DNA of 64,000 nucleotides from Stemphylium vesicarium. Its lineage: Eukaryota; Ascomycota; Dothideomycetes; Pleosporales; Pleosporaceae. Where the stretch lies: NCBI GenBank assembly GCA_004380135.1, contig QXCR01000007.1, positions 186,001-250,000 of the forward strand, given 5' to 3'. The notes under the pieces are model-generated. The model did not search any database. It worked only from the letters and a program-made list of their open reading frames with translations, and was not told the DNA's origin. Shown here in pieces: positions 21,206 through 33,575 of this stretch (its first letter is position 1; every line of letters starts with the position of its first letter). The position numbers were made by a program, and so were the translations under genes.

Positions 21206-22899
21206 TGCAATCGATTTTGAGATCCAAGGCTCGGTCCCTCAGCGAGAAGGCGCGATGTGGACGATCATCACTCGGTCATCCCCTGCGAGTATTGGAGGGT
21301 TTGGAAAAGCAGGCTCTGAGTTTGCGGCGCGGCGAGGTTATGCCTGGAGTTCCGGTATTGTGGAATCCTCCGTACTTGAAGCAAACATGTCAACCAAAAG
21401 ATTGAGCCCTTCCTGAGGCCCTGCAAACGTCGCCACCGGATCAAATCTTCATTGGAAGTCAAGCACCGGGTGTTGGGTACACCCATGGGTAAGTGGAGCC
21501 CAGAACAGAGGATTCCGCGGACACTACCAAACGAGGTTTAATGCCAACTGGATATGCAAGAGAAGGATCTAAGTCGGCATAGAAGATTGCTGTGGCGGTC
21601 TCAGCATCCCACGCTCTCTGGCTTGATGCCTAGCTGCGGCGCTGTCATCTATGCTACAACGTCCAAGAGACCCTATTACCAATAGTCCGACATTACACGG
21701 GCTTCGAAAAGAAGCAGATTTGCGCATCTTACTCATCGTATCGAGGTGGACTTATAATAAAATTGTTCAGATCATGGTCGAAAGCTGATTTCACGTGGGA
21801 TCCCTTTGAAAACCCACATGCAGGGGTATAGCTAGCATGGAAGAATTTGTTGGGCTCCATTCTACCGTTGCATTATCAAGGGAGGCTATGGATTGGGAAG
21901 AGATGTTTGTTGCCGGAAGAAATGCCTGATGAGGCAGCCGTATATTCGTTGACCATGTCGCTGGGCCGCGACCAAGCACCCTATTGGCCGTGGCATCCTT
22001 CAGGATTCGAGTCTGCATAAAGTGCGGCTCGACAAAGATGAAACTCATCTGGACGAGAGTTGTGCCTCGTACAATATCTCTCGATCAATGTTACTAACAT
22101 CTGAATGTTTGCCAGTCTTGGGCTTTTTCGCGTAGTATAGCGCAGAGTGAAAGGTGAATGATTGCGGCTTTGAAACCATGAGATATTTCATAGCATCCGT
22201 CTCGGAAAAGAGAGCTTCTACTCCATAAAACGAGATCCGCGATTTCGGTACCGACACGCCACAGGCACACAGGAAGACGGACATGGAGTTGGATTCCTGC
22301 TCGAACGGCCAGTCGCCGCGTTATGGCGACACTTGGCATTCAGGGTCTCTTTGGCGCTAGACGCCCCACCCGTGCAACACCTGGGCTGTTGTTCCGTTGC
22401 ATCCACATGCTCCGCTTCTTCCCACTCCACAAACTTTACCCTCACTAGAATGCACAAAATGCGATTCGCGATGCCCAAATCACACCCACACTTGGCTTGT
22501 GCAGTAGTCCAGGACGCCAACGGATGTTCACGAAGCCGATGAGCACTGGCGTTCGGGATGTCTCTGCCGGTGCAATATAAACCGCTGCTAGCGAGTCGCA
22601 AAGGATTCCGCTTTGCAGTAAAGTATGCCTTTACTGCAACTAAAGCTTGAACCTCGCCACCAGGGTTGAAGATCTCGAGCCTCGCATGGCACTATCCCAG
22701 TACCTGCCCTTCCTCACCTAGGAGCTCGGCCACGACGATCCAACCGAGATGAACCCCGCGTGCAGGTACCAATCGACTTCCGCGGCATGATGTCTAGCCT
22801 TCAAATCCAACAAGAATAAATTGACACTGTATTGCACAGCATGGGTTTCCTTATCTTGGAACTCACCCAACTTCGTTCTTTCTTTCCAGGTATTCTAAG
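21206..22899. other. Long intergenic region, no gene recognised
   Basis: This 1.7-kb gap separates two divergently oriented genes. Several frames of 60-130 codons occur on both strands but lack domains, credible splice partners or a coherent start. A small unrecognised gene cannot be excluded. Confidence 0.45.
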
Positions 22900-24616
22900 A
22901 TGAAGGCCTTCTTTTCGCTAGGCGCCCTCGCCGCAACTGTTTCAGCACAGACCGGCATCTTCGAACCGGCAGATTTCAACGTCACTGAAGCTTTGATCTC
23001 CAATGGAGTCAACGTCTCTGCCATCCCAGAGCTTGCTAGATTGTCGGAGCGATCACTCCTCAGTGGATGCTCTGTTGCCGTAAGTCGCCGAATTGGGACT
23101 ATCTGCGAATTTGACTGATCAATCTCAAGTGCTCTTCCTTGAAACTCATCTATGGTAGCGACAAGCTTCTAGCAGAAGATACATCCGCTTACGATGCTTT
23201 CACTGGCGCCTACTGGAGCGTACAGCAGAGCGCCGTAAACCCACGATGCGTTTTCAAGCCAACCAACACGATCGAGGTATCGTCTTTGGTGCTGATGTCT
23301 CGCTTGACTCAATGCCAGTTTGCTGTAAAGGGAGGCGGTCATGCAGCCTTTGCTGGGGCTTCCAGTATCGAGGGTGGCATCACTGTCTCTATGGAGCGCT
23401 TCAACACAGTTGCCGTATCAAATGATAAGAAGTACGCAAACGTGGGTGCCGGAACTCGATGGGTCGACGTCTACAAGACTGTCGAGAAGTCTGGTGTTAG
23501 CGTCGTCGGCGGTAGAGTAAGCGTTTCCCTTACATACGCATTGAGCTTCTAGTAACAATGACTTAGATGGCCCCCGTCGGTGTACCAGGTCTCACGCTCG
23601 GTGGCGGTATCTCATTCTTTTCTAACAAATTGGGATGGGCATGCGACAACGTCGCTAGCTACGAAGTTGTCACGGCATCTGGTCTCGTCGTGATCGCCAG
23701 TGCCACCAAGTTCCCCGACCTCTACTGGGCTCTCCGTGGTGGTGGTGGCAACTTTGGTATTGTTACCAACTTCAAGCTGGACGCTTTCCCCCTTGGCAAG
23801 ATGTGGGGCGGTCAACGCATCTTCACAGAGAACAACTTCAAGGCTGTGCTCGATGCCGTATACAAATTTGCCACCATCGGCTCTACGAAAGACACCGATG
23901 CTGCCGAAATCGTGTCATTTGGCAACTACCCCGGCGTGGGCAAAATTGCGATTGTCCAGACCCATTACGCCCAGCCCGTAGCCAATGCATCGGTCTTTGC
24001 TGACATCAACGCACTTACGCCTATGATGGACGATACATCTATCAGCTATCTTAGCGATCTTACTATCAAGATGAACGGCGGTTCGCCCAACGACACGCTC
24101 GGCTCACGGCAAACACAATGGGATGCCACCTTCAAAGTCGACCGCGAGCTATTCAGCTTCCTAGTAGATACCTTCTACTCGCTTGTCTCCGACATCTCAG
24201 ACATCAAAAGCGCTTTCCCCACAATCTCGATCCAAGCTATTACCGAGGGTCAGCTGAAGGGCATGCAGAAGAATGGCGGTAACGCGCTTGGTCTTACTCC
24301 GGCCAAAGGACCCATCTTCATTATGAACATGAGCGCTTCTTTCGCCAGCGCAGAAGACGAGGCTGCTATCCTCAAATTCTTCTCGACCATCATCAAGACG
24401 GTCAAGGCCGAGGCGAAGAGTAAGGGTGTGGACAACGAGTACATCTACATGAACTACGCCTCTCAGTTCATGGATCCGATTAATACATACGGAGCTGCCA
24501 ATGTTGCCAAGTTAGTCTCGATCAGCAAGAAATACGACCCTTCACAGGTGTTCCAGAACTTGCACCCTGGCCACTTCAAGCTGGCAAAGGGACCACCGAA
24601 CCCAAACATGCCGTAA
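22900..24616 (+). CDS. Secreted FAD-linked oxidoreductase, BBE/VAO type
   Basis: This secreted flavoprotein belongs to the berberine-bridge-enzyme-like branch of the VAO family, oxidising a sugar, alcohol or metabolite with O2. Three exons (22900..23079, 23130..23516 and 23567..24616) with two 50-nt introns give 538 residues. The signal peptide is about residues 1-17 (MKAFFSLGALAATVSAQ). The FAD-binding PCMH domain has QCQFAVKGGGHAAFAGA, where His is the expected covalent FAD attachment. It also has YANVGAGTRWVDVYK, VGVPGLTLGGGISFFSNKLG and FPDLYWALRGGGGNFGIVT. The BBE C-terminal block has YMNYASQF, then KKYDPSQVFQNLHPG. The usual second attachment Cys before the GGG motif is replaced (MAPVGV), so attachment through His only is predicted. 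Confidence 0.9.
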
Positions 24617-24805
24617 GCCAATCAGCCACACTGATATTCTTAGGCTATAGACAAAAATCTACCAATTCAATGATGTTCCACATAATGACTTTTTGCAAGC
24701 TCTCTGCAAAAACGCCGGTTTCTTCCTGCTCCATCTCGTCCATTGCGACAAACATCAACGCCTCCTTAACCACGCCTCCTCCCGGCCAATCCAAAGCACC
24801 AGTAC

Positions 24806-25416
24806 TCAGTGATTAAACCAATCAACCCCCCTAACCATCCTATCACAGATATACCCTGTAACAAGCGCATACGTCCCCTTGTGCAGCAGATCAATAACCT
24901 GCTCATTAATCGGCCACGTCCACGGCGCCATGGACACATCCGCCGTCGTCTCCATGAGCTGATCCAGCAGAATCCTTATCCCGGTATGCGCAAACACAGC
25001 CACAGGTCCAATGACGCCGTAGAACGACATGACGGCACGCACCGGCCCGGCTAACATACCCATGCCGAAGTGGTGCGCGTGGTTTAGAAGGAAAGTGTGG
25101 CGCTCGTAGAAGGCGGGGTTGACGCCCATATGGTTTCCCATCGTACGCGCTGGCACGTAGGAGTCAGGGCGGTGGGTGATTAGCTGTTCGAGTTTGTTGG
25201 AGCCGGACATGCTGGGGGTGGTTGTTAGTGGTGTTGTTGGAAAGGGTGAGGATGGAGTGGGGTTGGGGATGGGGAGATGTACACTAGAGCGCCGACGAAA
25301 CCGGCCCCGATACCGATGGCGACGGCGCGACCGAAGCCTACTTGGGGAAACTTGGGGAAGCTGGATTTCGCATCTGGGTAGGAGACTGTTCCGGTTGGGG
25401 TGTGGTATTGTGGCAT
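24806..25416 (-). CDS. Conserved-looking small multi-pass membrane protein, unknown function
   Basis: I do not recognise a function. Exons 25283..25416 and 24806..25211 are joined by a 71-nt intron (GTACAT..CCCCCAG) into 179 residues. The N-terminus MPQYHTPTGTVSYPDAKSSF is followed by a hydrophobic segment (AVAIGIGAGFVGALV). Exon 2 has a His-rich patch (NHAHHFGMG), then long hydrophobic stretches (GPVRAVMSFYGVIGPVAVFA and GIRILLDQL). The last part is amphipathic (LLHKGTYALVTGYICDRMVR). The splice junction was set by the only GT that keeps frame with the acceptor just before the internal ATG. Starting at that internal Met would lose the first membrane segment. It runs convergent with the FAD oxidase gene, 189 nt apart. 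Confidence 0.65.
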
Positions 25417-26048
25417 TTTGGCGGTGGGCTTTTGCGTTATGAGTGAAAAGTTTGGGTTGTTTTTGCGCTGTTGAAGGAACTTCGTGTCTAGTGAGGCATT
25501 CGAGTGTTTTGTTGTTGTTATCTGTTGATGTTCGCGTTGCGACACGGACAGTCGTGTGTGACTGTTGGTTTTGCTCACTTTGACGTCACGCATCGTCAGG
25601 TTCGTGTTTGCTGCGCGGAACATCACTTCATCAGTACGCAGAAGATTACCTACCATCAGGTACCTTTCATTCTCTGCACGAGCTTCAGGATTTCTCGCCG
25701 TTTGGCCTCTTGGATATATGCATGCATACTTGCTAGCGTCGGGTTATGCATCAGAGTTCGGGGAGTATGCTGGACTAGGTGGGCAAGAGATCGCCGCCAA
25801 ACTAAAATGGCGACTGCTCCTGCCAAAGATTTCACAATTAACATGGTACCAGTGAATTACTTCAGGTATGGTGATTTCAGTATTACAAGATCATGAATTT
25901 ATTGACTAACAAGGGTTGTGACCGTTGAAAAGTGGAATCATGTCCATGCCCTTTGAGCCCGGCAAGGACTTCTCAATTATACTCCGTCATCCTTGGCTTC
26001 TAGAGCCCCCAACCTCCCTAGAATCCTTCGGGTTTATGCGGGGAATCT

Positions 26049-26554
26049 TTACATATATGGATCCCTGGGCGGTGGCTCGATTTCCGGTGGTTGTAATAAG
26101 TTCTGTTTCGTCTTCCACGCTTCCATGGCCTCTCGAATGGTAGCACTCTCTTGTTCAAGACCGGGATACGCTTCGACTTGCTTTTCGAGAGCTTCTGCTG
26201 CGTGGAGCAGGGCTGCAGGATCCAAGGCACCGGTTATTTCCTCATTGACCGTCCGAATATTCGCTGGCTTTGCTTTCAGGTCCTCGAGATTCTTTACTTT
26301 TTTGTTTGATCAATACCGCTCCTACAATGGCATCGCTTCTGAACGTATCTGGGATTGAAGAGCTTCAGGATGTCTGTTGGCGCTGCATGGTGGTTTTGCG
26401 AGGATTTTGCTTGTGAATTTCCGACTTCGTCTTTCGGACTGATAGTAATTTGTGTCACTTTTGGTATGGTTGAGGTTGGAATCTTATTGCAGATAATGAG
26501 CTTGTATAATGTAGGGTAGTTTGGAGACAATGCAATGAATGCGAGGCTGAACAT
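26049..26554 (-). CDS. Tentative small gene with coiled-coil C-terminus
   Basis: This is a low-certainty model with exons 26345..26554 and 26049..26291, 150 residues. The second exon looks genuinely coding: an acidic/basic helical stretch (LEDLKAKPANIRTVNEEITG, then ALLHAAEALEKQVEAYPGLE) and a Pro-rich end (QPPEIEPPPRDPYM). The first exon starts hydrophobic (MFSLAFIALSPNYPTLYKLI) and includes DILKLFNPRY. The joining intron has a weak donor (GTTCAG) and an AAG acceptor, so the true structure may differ. No family recognised. Confidence 0.35.
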
Positions 26555-27796
26555 GAACAATGAGGGCTTTTATATTGCTATTCACAATGACTCCTGTGCT
26601 TCGAAAGTATGACTGAAGAAGCAATGAATTTTAAAAGATCTGTGTAGCTATATCAAAAGGCATGGTAAGTGGTGTTGTAGTATCATCATACGCGGAGTCA
26701 TTATCTCGGCCGCTCCAGTGTGATCTGAACGTCGTAGGACTTCTGCAAAAACGCGGAGAGGAGGAAGGATCGAACTGTAGGGTAAGGTTAGAGGAGTAAT
26801 ATCAGAATAACTACACCGAATATATGATCAGTGGTGCTACCGACATGCGGTCGATTGAAGTACTCAACGCAGCTCTCTATGGGGGGTCATCTTTAATATG
26901 GCCCGCAAGTTTCCAAGGTTCTTATGTGACAGCTGAAACGTGACACAGTAGTGACCCGTTTTAGCAATCCGTGACTGGGAGTTAAGTATAGGATTTGATC
27001 GTGCCAGGGACCCCAAGCGTATTTGAACTGACTGGTGCATTCTTCAGAGCGGCAGAGCCTCTCTACCGCGCCACATCTTGGTCTCAGCGTTACATGGCGG
27101 GAGACTATCTGTACTTTAAAATGACTCCTCCTTGCACGTCCCGTCCTCAGGACCAGTGATGGGGACCTGTGACTAAGCTGAAGGAAGTTGGTGACACAAA
27201 GCGGGACGCAATGGCCATGAATCGACGCGTCCATTTTTTTGCTCAGCTACATGACAGAGACTGAGTATCGCATACAAGCCACGTGGCCGATCTTATCTTA
27301 GCGCTCTAGATCTGAACAGGTCGTTCAAATTTGCTCATTTCCAAGTTTACCGATCCTCTATTCCGCTCTCGAAAGAAACTACATATCTCCGACCTTGGTT
27401 GCCCATTCGAATGAAACAGTTATCAAGTAACTCTAATGCAGCGCATGTACGCTCCAAGCTCTGTGGTTGGACGGAAATGGGCATTTGGTCTGTATACACG
27501 GTTGAGCTGATGTTACACTGATACTAGACCAGACCGAGTGTCGAGCTAAGGCCGAATCATTTCCGATCCAGGTTAGCTCATGCAACAACGGAACTATTAA
27601 CCTTGGGAATCCCCGCACGCCCACTGCCGCTTTGAGGTTTCCATGCACTTGCAACTCCACCCAGTTTCAGCACGAACAATAAAGTGCTCCTCAAGTCCAA
27701 GCGGAACTCCTGCACCTTGATTCTCATGCTCAACTCGAAAGCTCAAGTGCCCCACACCTACTTTCCACCTCGTCACCCCGCGCAGTCTCCAGCAAG
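26555..27796. other. Long intergenic region, no gene recognised
   Basis: This stretch of about 1.2 kb has no supported coding frame. A minus-strand frame of 113 codons near 26893..27234 has no recognisable content. A faint tRNA-like stretch near 27003..27078 does not fold and was rejected. Confidence 0.45.
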
Positions 27797-28484
27797 ATGC
27801 GGGCGTTTCTCGACCTGCCCGCCGAATTGCGCCTCCAGATTTACGGATATATAGCAGTACCCTACCCAACGCCTTTCTCCTCTTACATCGGTCTGTACCT
27901 ATCATACTCCCAAGTACAGGCTGAGATGAACGATGAATGCAGTTCAATTCTACTAGCACATCTTCCCGACATACAGAGCCAGCTTCTAGCTAGCCGTATT
28001 GAAATTTCCGCTACCCTTCTTGAAATTCAACACATTCGCCTATTTCATGGAGAAGATACGAAAGCCCAAGAGCAGAAGCTACCCTCTCCCGATCTACAGC
28101 AACTGGAAAGACATCACTATGTTTCCATTACTTTTAGCTTCAGCGGTCTGATCGCGAACCTTTCCCCACAAGTAAGGCGTAATTTAGTGTTCATGTGCCT
28201 CTGGATCGAATTACTGGACAAAAAGAGTGATGATGCTCGTGTAGAACAATATTATATCGATATGCCAAAGGTTGGCTTAGCAGCGCGCTGCTTTTGGCAG
28301 GACCTAACCCAACCACTGGGTGTCTTTAAACAACGATTGGTATCTCAGATGGGTCACCAAAGACGGAGAGTTACTGATCGCATATGCGAGAAAGTCGTCC
28401 CAGGATCGTTATGTCAAGTTATCAGACGAGACCGTTCTTCACGCTATTGAGGGTATATTCAATGATGACGATACGGAGACTTAA
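27797..28484 (+). CDS. F-box-like domain protein (first of two intact paralogues)
   Basis: The short N-terminal motif FLDLPAELRLQIYGYI is the F-box-like/2EXR start common in filamentous ascomycetes; such proteins may recruit targets to SCF ubiquitin ligases. Exons 27797..28319 and 28363..28484 are joined by a 43-nt intron (GTGTCT..CCAAAG), giving 214 residues. Without this splice the frame runs into an unrelated tail; with it the coding-like sequence LLIAYARKSSQDRYVKLSDE and the end GIFNDDDTET appear. The N-terminus closely matches the gene at 44461..45411 (both have SSYIGLY after the motif), so they are paralogues about 16.6 kb apart. Partner and target unknown. Confidence 0.65.
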
Positions 28485-29339
28485 CGTTTCGCACCACCGG
28501 ATTACGAAAAAGGGGACCTGCGCGGCAAATGAATCCTAAGCATTCATTCACAGCCGTTGCCTCACAAGCGCAGCCCAAAAGAAGATCCACGCCTCCGACC
28601 ACATAATATCGTACATACCTACCATTCAAAATATTCGCATACGGGATCGCCAACCGTCCTGCAGAGTTCTTGGGGTTCTCAAAGACTTGCCCTCGACTTC
28701 TTTAGCCCAACACTAGAAATCGAGCGATGCCCCTCCAGACTTTCCTTCCAAAACTCATTCTTCATGGACAGCCTTTTGAAGACTCACCTTACTTCTTCTT
28801 TGCGATACTTGAATTCGAATCTCCGACCTGAGATCCTCGATAATCGCTGTTCTCATTTGACGACATTTTCGAACTTGGTCATTCACGACGACTGCATTCC
28901 CACAAAGACCACGCGATTGCTACGATTCCCCGATAGTACCAAGATTTGATCGAGCCTTGCCCTACGTCGTGATTAGCACGCACACGAAATCGTTACTTCA
29001 AATCACCCACAGGACCCAAGTTCCCAGCAGTTGGGAACGCTTCCAGCTCCATCCTATTCCGCGATAGGATCAACACGGAGCTGGCGTCTCCTGTGAGACC
29101 TAGAAAAGTCCAATACAGACACGGGCGGCTTGACAGGTTGCAAAGAACGAGGCCTCACATGTAATCTAATCAAAGTCAAAAGTTCTGAGTCTATTCGTAT
29201 GCTACATGTCATCGTATCAGTCTACACTGTATCCATCTTCCCAGAGACCATCCTTTCAATCTCATCACACAGATACACAGCAAATGCGTCGCGCAAACCT
29301 TCGTTCCTTTGACTCCCTTCAGTCCAATCCATCACCCCC
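28485..29339. other. Intergenic region, possible gene remnants
   Basis: Coding-like fragments occur in different frames, for example a plus-strand frame 28557..28949 and another reading PLQTFLPKLILHGQPFEDSP. They cannot be joined into a gene by canonical splicing. They may be remnants of an F-box-like gene or chance. Confidence 0.35.
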
Positions 29340-32300
29340 TCAATGCTCATGGCCATGATGCTCATGCCCCGCCCCCTTCTCCGCAAAGTCAATCTTCCAC
29401 CCCCTCGTAATAAAAACGCGCGGATCCCTCACAACCGCAAACGCCGCCTTCTTGCCCTGCGCCGCGTGAAATTCCAACGGCAAAGGCTTCTTCCTCTGCG
29501 TCTCCTTCTCGCCCTCCTGCATAACAACAACCTCCTGCTTATCCTTCCAAGCCTTTGGCGCACCAACAATGATAATCTTCTCGACGCGCACCTTCTCCAT
29601 AGTCTTGAGGTACTTTTCGCACTTGACAGTCCGTTGGCTGGAGTCGAGGTTGGAGGAAGTGAGGATCTGGCGGGTGCCGTCGAAGGAGAAGCGGCGGTGG
29701 ATGAAGGCGCCCATTTGGTAGTCAAAGGTTTCGCCGTCATCGAGGTAGAGGGTTCCTGCGGCGTTACCGTCTTTGTCGAGGTTGACGACGAGGGTGAAGG
29801 GGTCGTAGGTCATCAGGCCGGATGAGCGGCGGGGACGGTCGCGGCGCGGGACGATATTGCCGCCTTGCATGAGGAGAGGGATTTTCTCGAGAGGTGCGGG
29901 GACGGTGTGGTGGCCTTTGCCGCTGTATATGGTGTAGTCGAAGTAGTCGTAGTAGGGCTGGTCGTCGCCAATGTAGACGGAGACGCTGTCGGCACCCTCC
30001 TTTGTCACAGGCTTGGCAAGAAGTCCTGTAGAGCCAAGGTAGAGCTGGTCGTCGATTGCGAAGCCGGCCTCGTCATCAGGGTGGGTCCAGAAGTTTGGAC
30101 GGATGATCGGGGCACCGGATGTGTGGGCTTCGTGGAATGCAGTGTACCAGGCAGGAAGGAGCTGGTACCGCAGGCGAAGAGCTTGGGTGATGATCTCAGT
30201 ATAGGGAGATCCAGCAACGTAGGGCTCACGACGACGAGTGTCAATGTGAGCGTGACCGCGGAAGAACGGGTAGTAGATGCCGGCCTGGTACCAGCGAGTC
30301 AGGAGCTCCTTGCTTGGGTTGCCGAAGAACCCTCCAACGTCCGCACCGCCAAAGGGGAAACCGGAGATACCCTGGTTGAGAACCATAGGAATAGAAGCCT
30401 CAAGGTGAGACCACTCGGCCTGGTTGTCACCTGTCCACATGGCTGCAGTGCGTTGACTACCAGAGTAGAAGGCTCGGGTGAGGACAAAAGGACGGCGGAC
30501 CTCACCCTTCTTGCGCTCGGTAATCGCCTCGTATGTTGCGTTGTGGAAAGTGAGACCGTTGATGTTGTGCACATCACGATGCTCCCAGTTACCATGATGC
30601 AGGTTGTCCTTGGGCATAGTCGTCTCGGGACCGTTGAAGACAGATGGCTCGTTCATGTCATTCCAGATGAAAGTGTTATGGGCGGTTCCCTTGAACTTGT
30701 CATACTTAAAAAGACCCTTCCACCAGTCGATAGCAGCCGGGTTGAAGCAGTCCACCCACATGGAGGATCCAGGCCAGCACCAGCCTTCGTATTGGTTGCC
30801 CTCTTTGTTCTTGACAGCGAGATCCTTCTTCTTAAGCTCATCAATGACAGGGTAGTCATGAGTGTTCTTGATATGAGGATCAATGATGGCAACGAGCTTT
30901 CGGTCGCGCTTATCAAGCTGTTCCTGCATGCCTTCGGGATTGGGGAAGGTGAGAGGATCCCATGTAAAGTACTTCTTCTCATGTGTGTATTCAATATCGA
31001 GCCAGATGACGTCGTACGGGATGTTGAACTTGTCGAACCTGCGGTCGACATCCTTGACGTCTTCGTCGGTGACGTAGTTCCATCGGCACTGGTGGTAGGC
31101 GATGGCGAAGGACTGTGGCATGGCAGTGTAACCGGTCAGCTCACCGTACTGGCGAGTGAGATCCTGGGGTGTCGGGCCGAGGAAGACGAAGACGTCCAGA
31201 AGACCGCTTTCAGATATCCAGTGGGTCTGTGTATCAGTGTGGCCCTCAACTCCCATTGCCAGCGGGTTTGCCGTGTTCTTCTTCTTTGTGACGTCGATCC
31301 AGGTCTCAGCTCCATTGAGCCAGAAGACACCAACAGTCGAGCCCTTGCGATGGGCTTGCATGAAGGGAATGGCGCCGTAGAGAGTCATAGGACTGTCCAT
31401 TTCGTATTCGAAGACATCGGCGTTGTACAGACGGTAGGGCTCGTTGTAGGCATCGTCACCGCCCCTGGAATCTGTCAGTCACAATCTTTACGTGAAGAAG
31501 TGCGGCTCATACCTCGTAGTCTTGAGAGAAAGTCTTGTTGCGTGCTCCGGGATACCGAAGACGTGGGAGTAGCCAGGGAATGAGATGTCCAACGCAACAG
31601 CTTCAGGACCTCTTGGCTTGCTGTCGGTGTTGCCGCCGAAGCTCTCTTCCCACCAAGTGCTTTCATCTTCTGAAGCTTGTACAACTGTCTCCTCTGTGAC
31701 CTCCTCTTCGCCTTCCTTCTTCTCTGGCTCAGGCACCTCGACCTTTGGCCTCCAGTGCTCTACGTTCATGTAGCCACGCTCGTTGAACTTGACCTGAGTC
31801 TCGCCATCCCTCTGGAACTCGATGCCGAATGGTTCGTGTCGGATGATGGCCTGGTGCTTGCTACCCTTTCCGTAGACGATCTTGGTATAACCATCCTCAG
31901 CCTCTGGGCTGAACGCAGCACCTGAAGAAGGCTTCAAACCTCCGACGAGGATCCATTCAGAAGCTCCATTGTATCGCTCTTTCCTTGCCTTGCTGTCATG
32001 ACGTAGCTCAATGTCGCCCTTGGCCCTCTTCTCCTCGTCAAGGGTAACGCGTGCGACGCCAGTCTCGAGGAAAGTGACGGTGAGCGGTAAGCGAGCTTTC
32101 TCTGCGCCTTGCTTGATGTCCTTGAGGACGACAGCGTCCAATTGGCCATTGCTGAAGCTTATTGAGGCAGGATCGAGAACATAGGGTGAGCTCCAGGACG
32201 GGGACCCATCGATGACATCGGCGTACTGGCGGTTACGCTTGCAGAAGCCAGATTGGTCGCATTTTTTGAAATTTTCGTGCTTTACAGACGCTATTCGTTG

Positions 32301-32474
32301 TCAGCATACATCCAAAAGCTATATAGATACACCAAATAAAGACAATTGACCGCTGCGGACAATACATGGAGCTGGGGTGAGCTACGTACCAGCTTGGTCG
32401 ATCAAGCAACACAACAACGCCAGCAATAGCAACACGGCCGTCCACCGGGGAGGCCGTTCCCGTGAAGTGATCAT
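29340..32474 (-). CDS. Glucosidase II alpha subunit (GH31), ER N-glycan processing
   Basis: This is the catalytic alpha subunit of ER glucosidase II, which trims the two inner alpha-1,3-glucoses from N-glycans during glycoprotein quality control. Exons 32390..32474, 31513..32290 and 29340..31464 give 995 residues. The N-terminus has a hydrophobic signal (TAVLLLLALLCCLIDQA) followed by the family start VKHENFKKCDQSGFCKRN. The GH31 core shows WLDIEYTHEKKYFTWD, the nucleophile motif FIWNDMNEPSVFNGPE, and MWTGDNQAEWSHLEASI with the acid/base Asp. GISGFPFGGADVGGFFGNP and YYPFFRGHAHIDTRRREP follow. An acidic loop (EKKEGEEEVTEE) precedes the catalytic barrel. Introns are 99 and 48 nt. The His-rich end (HEHHGHEH) is unusual. 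It shares a divergent promoter with the NDK gene. Confidence 0.95.
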
Positions 32475-32841
32475 GACAGGCAGCTCTTTTGCGCAGAAAT
32501 TAGAAGCCAGCCTGGAATTACCATGAATTCAAGCCAACCCTCGACGCTCAAGATGCCATGTGGACTTTGAGACGTCGCCAAGCTCAGGGTCCAAGGGCCT
32601 TGCACAAATCAGGCATAACTTTATGCATCATTACCCCACTAGACAACGAAGGCCGCAGGCCAGCCAGCCCCTACCCCACCACTCAAAAAATCCAGCTACT
32701 TGTATCGGTCTTCTTTCCTGATCTCCCCTTTCTCATTCTCCAACTCCATTCAGGTATTTTTGATCCACCCGTTCTTGAGAATTTTAGGGCCCATTGACTA
32801 ACACCGTGAATAGAACAGAACAGAGTCAATCCAACACCAAA
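32475..32841. promoter_or_regulatory. Divergent promoter of glucosidase II alpha and NDK genes
   Basis: This 367-nt region lies between two head-to-head housekeeping genes and contains a pyrimidine-rich run just upstream of the NDK start side. No other gene is seen. Confidence 0.5.
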
Positions 32842-33575
32842 ATGACTACCGAACAGACGTACGTTCACATGCGGAATAGGGAGGGGTAGATGAAGGGCGG
32901 TGAACATTATACTGACCGGAAGCAACAGCTTCATCGCTGTCAAGCCTGATGGCGTCCAGGTAAGCAAAACAACCACGTCCAACCCTACAATCGCTCTCTA
33001 CAGCTGTCAATGGGCAATTGCATTGCTTGACCCAAGCTGTGCGCGGCGAGCGGGGTTCTCAACAAAAAAAGTAAACAACAACACTATGCTGACCATTGTC
33101 CGAAACAGCGCGGCCTCATCGGTCCCATCATCACCCGCTTCGAGAACCGTGGCTTCAAACTCGCGGCCATCAAGCTCGTCACTCCCTCCAAGGAGCACCT
33201 CGAGAAGCACTACGCCGACCTGAGCGACAAGCCCTTCTTCCCCGGTCTAATTGCCTGTACGTCCTGGTCACAATGACAGTCCCAAAAGGACATTACACTA
33301 ACACGGCCCCAGACATGGGCTCCGGCCCCGTCTGCGCCATGGTCTGGGAGGGCCGTGACGCCGTCAAGACCGGCCGCTCTATCCTCGGTGCCACCAACCC
33401 GCTCGCCTCCGCCCCCGGCACCATCCGTGGTGACTACGCCCTCGACGTCGGCCGCAACGTCTGCCACGGCTCCGACTCTGTTGAGAACGGCCAGAAGGAG
33501 ATTTCTCTCTGGTTCAAGGACGGCGAGGTCCAGAGCTGGAAGTCTGCTCAGCACGACTGGGTCTACGAGAAATAA
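32842..33575 (+). CDS. ndk1: Nucleoside diphosphate kinase
   Basis: This enzyme transfers the gamma phosphate from ATP to NDPs through a phosphohistidine, supplying GTP, CTP and dNTPs. Exons 32842..32858, 32929..32959, 33109..33256 and 33313..33575 give 152 residues, the usual length. The start MTTEQTFIAVKPDGVQ spans three exons. It continues with RGLIGPIITRFENRGFKLAA, the conserved SGPVCAMVWEGRDAVKTGR, GATNPLASAPGTIRGDYALD and the active-site His motif NVCHGSDS. It ends QHDWVYEK, matching the family. Introns are 70, 149 and 56 nt. The first two exons are only 17 and 31 nt and are easily missed. Confidence 0.95.

Noticed and set aside
22218..22601. 127-codon minus-strand frame rich in Cys
   Set aside because: No ATG-started signal peptide, no domain, overlapped by an equally long plus-strand frame; looks like chance.
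27003..27078. tRNA-like stretch on the minus strand (GGTAGAG box, GTTCAAAT-like T loop, anticodon-like CTGAAGA)
   Set aside because: Anticodon and T stems do not pair and the acceptor ends match only partly, so no cloverleaf can be drawn.
28557..28949. 131-codon plus-strand frame downstream of the F-box-like gene
   Set aside because: Low-complexity-like content without a domain; coding-like bits appear in several frames, so I treat it as remnants or noise.
29865..31583. A 572-codon open frame on the plus strand
   Set aside because: It is the exact antisense of the GH31 glucosidase II gene, whose protein is unmistakable; the frame is a by-product of GC-rich codon use.
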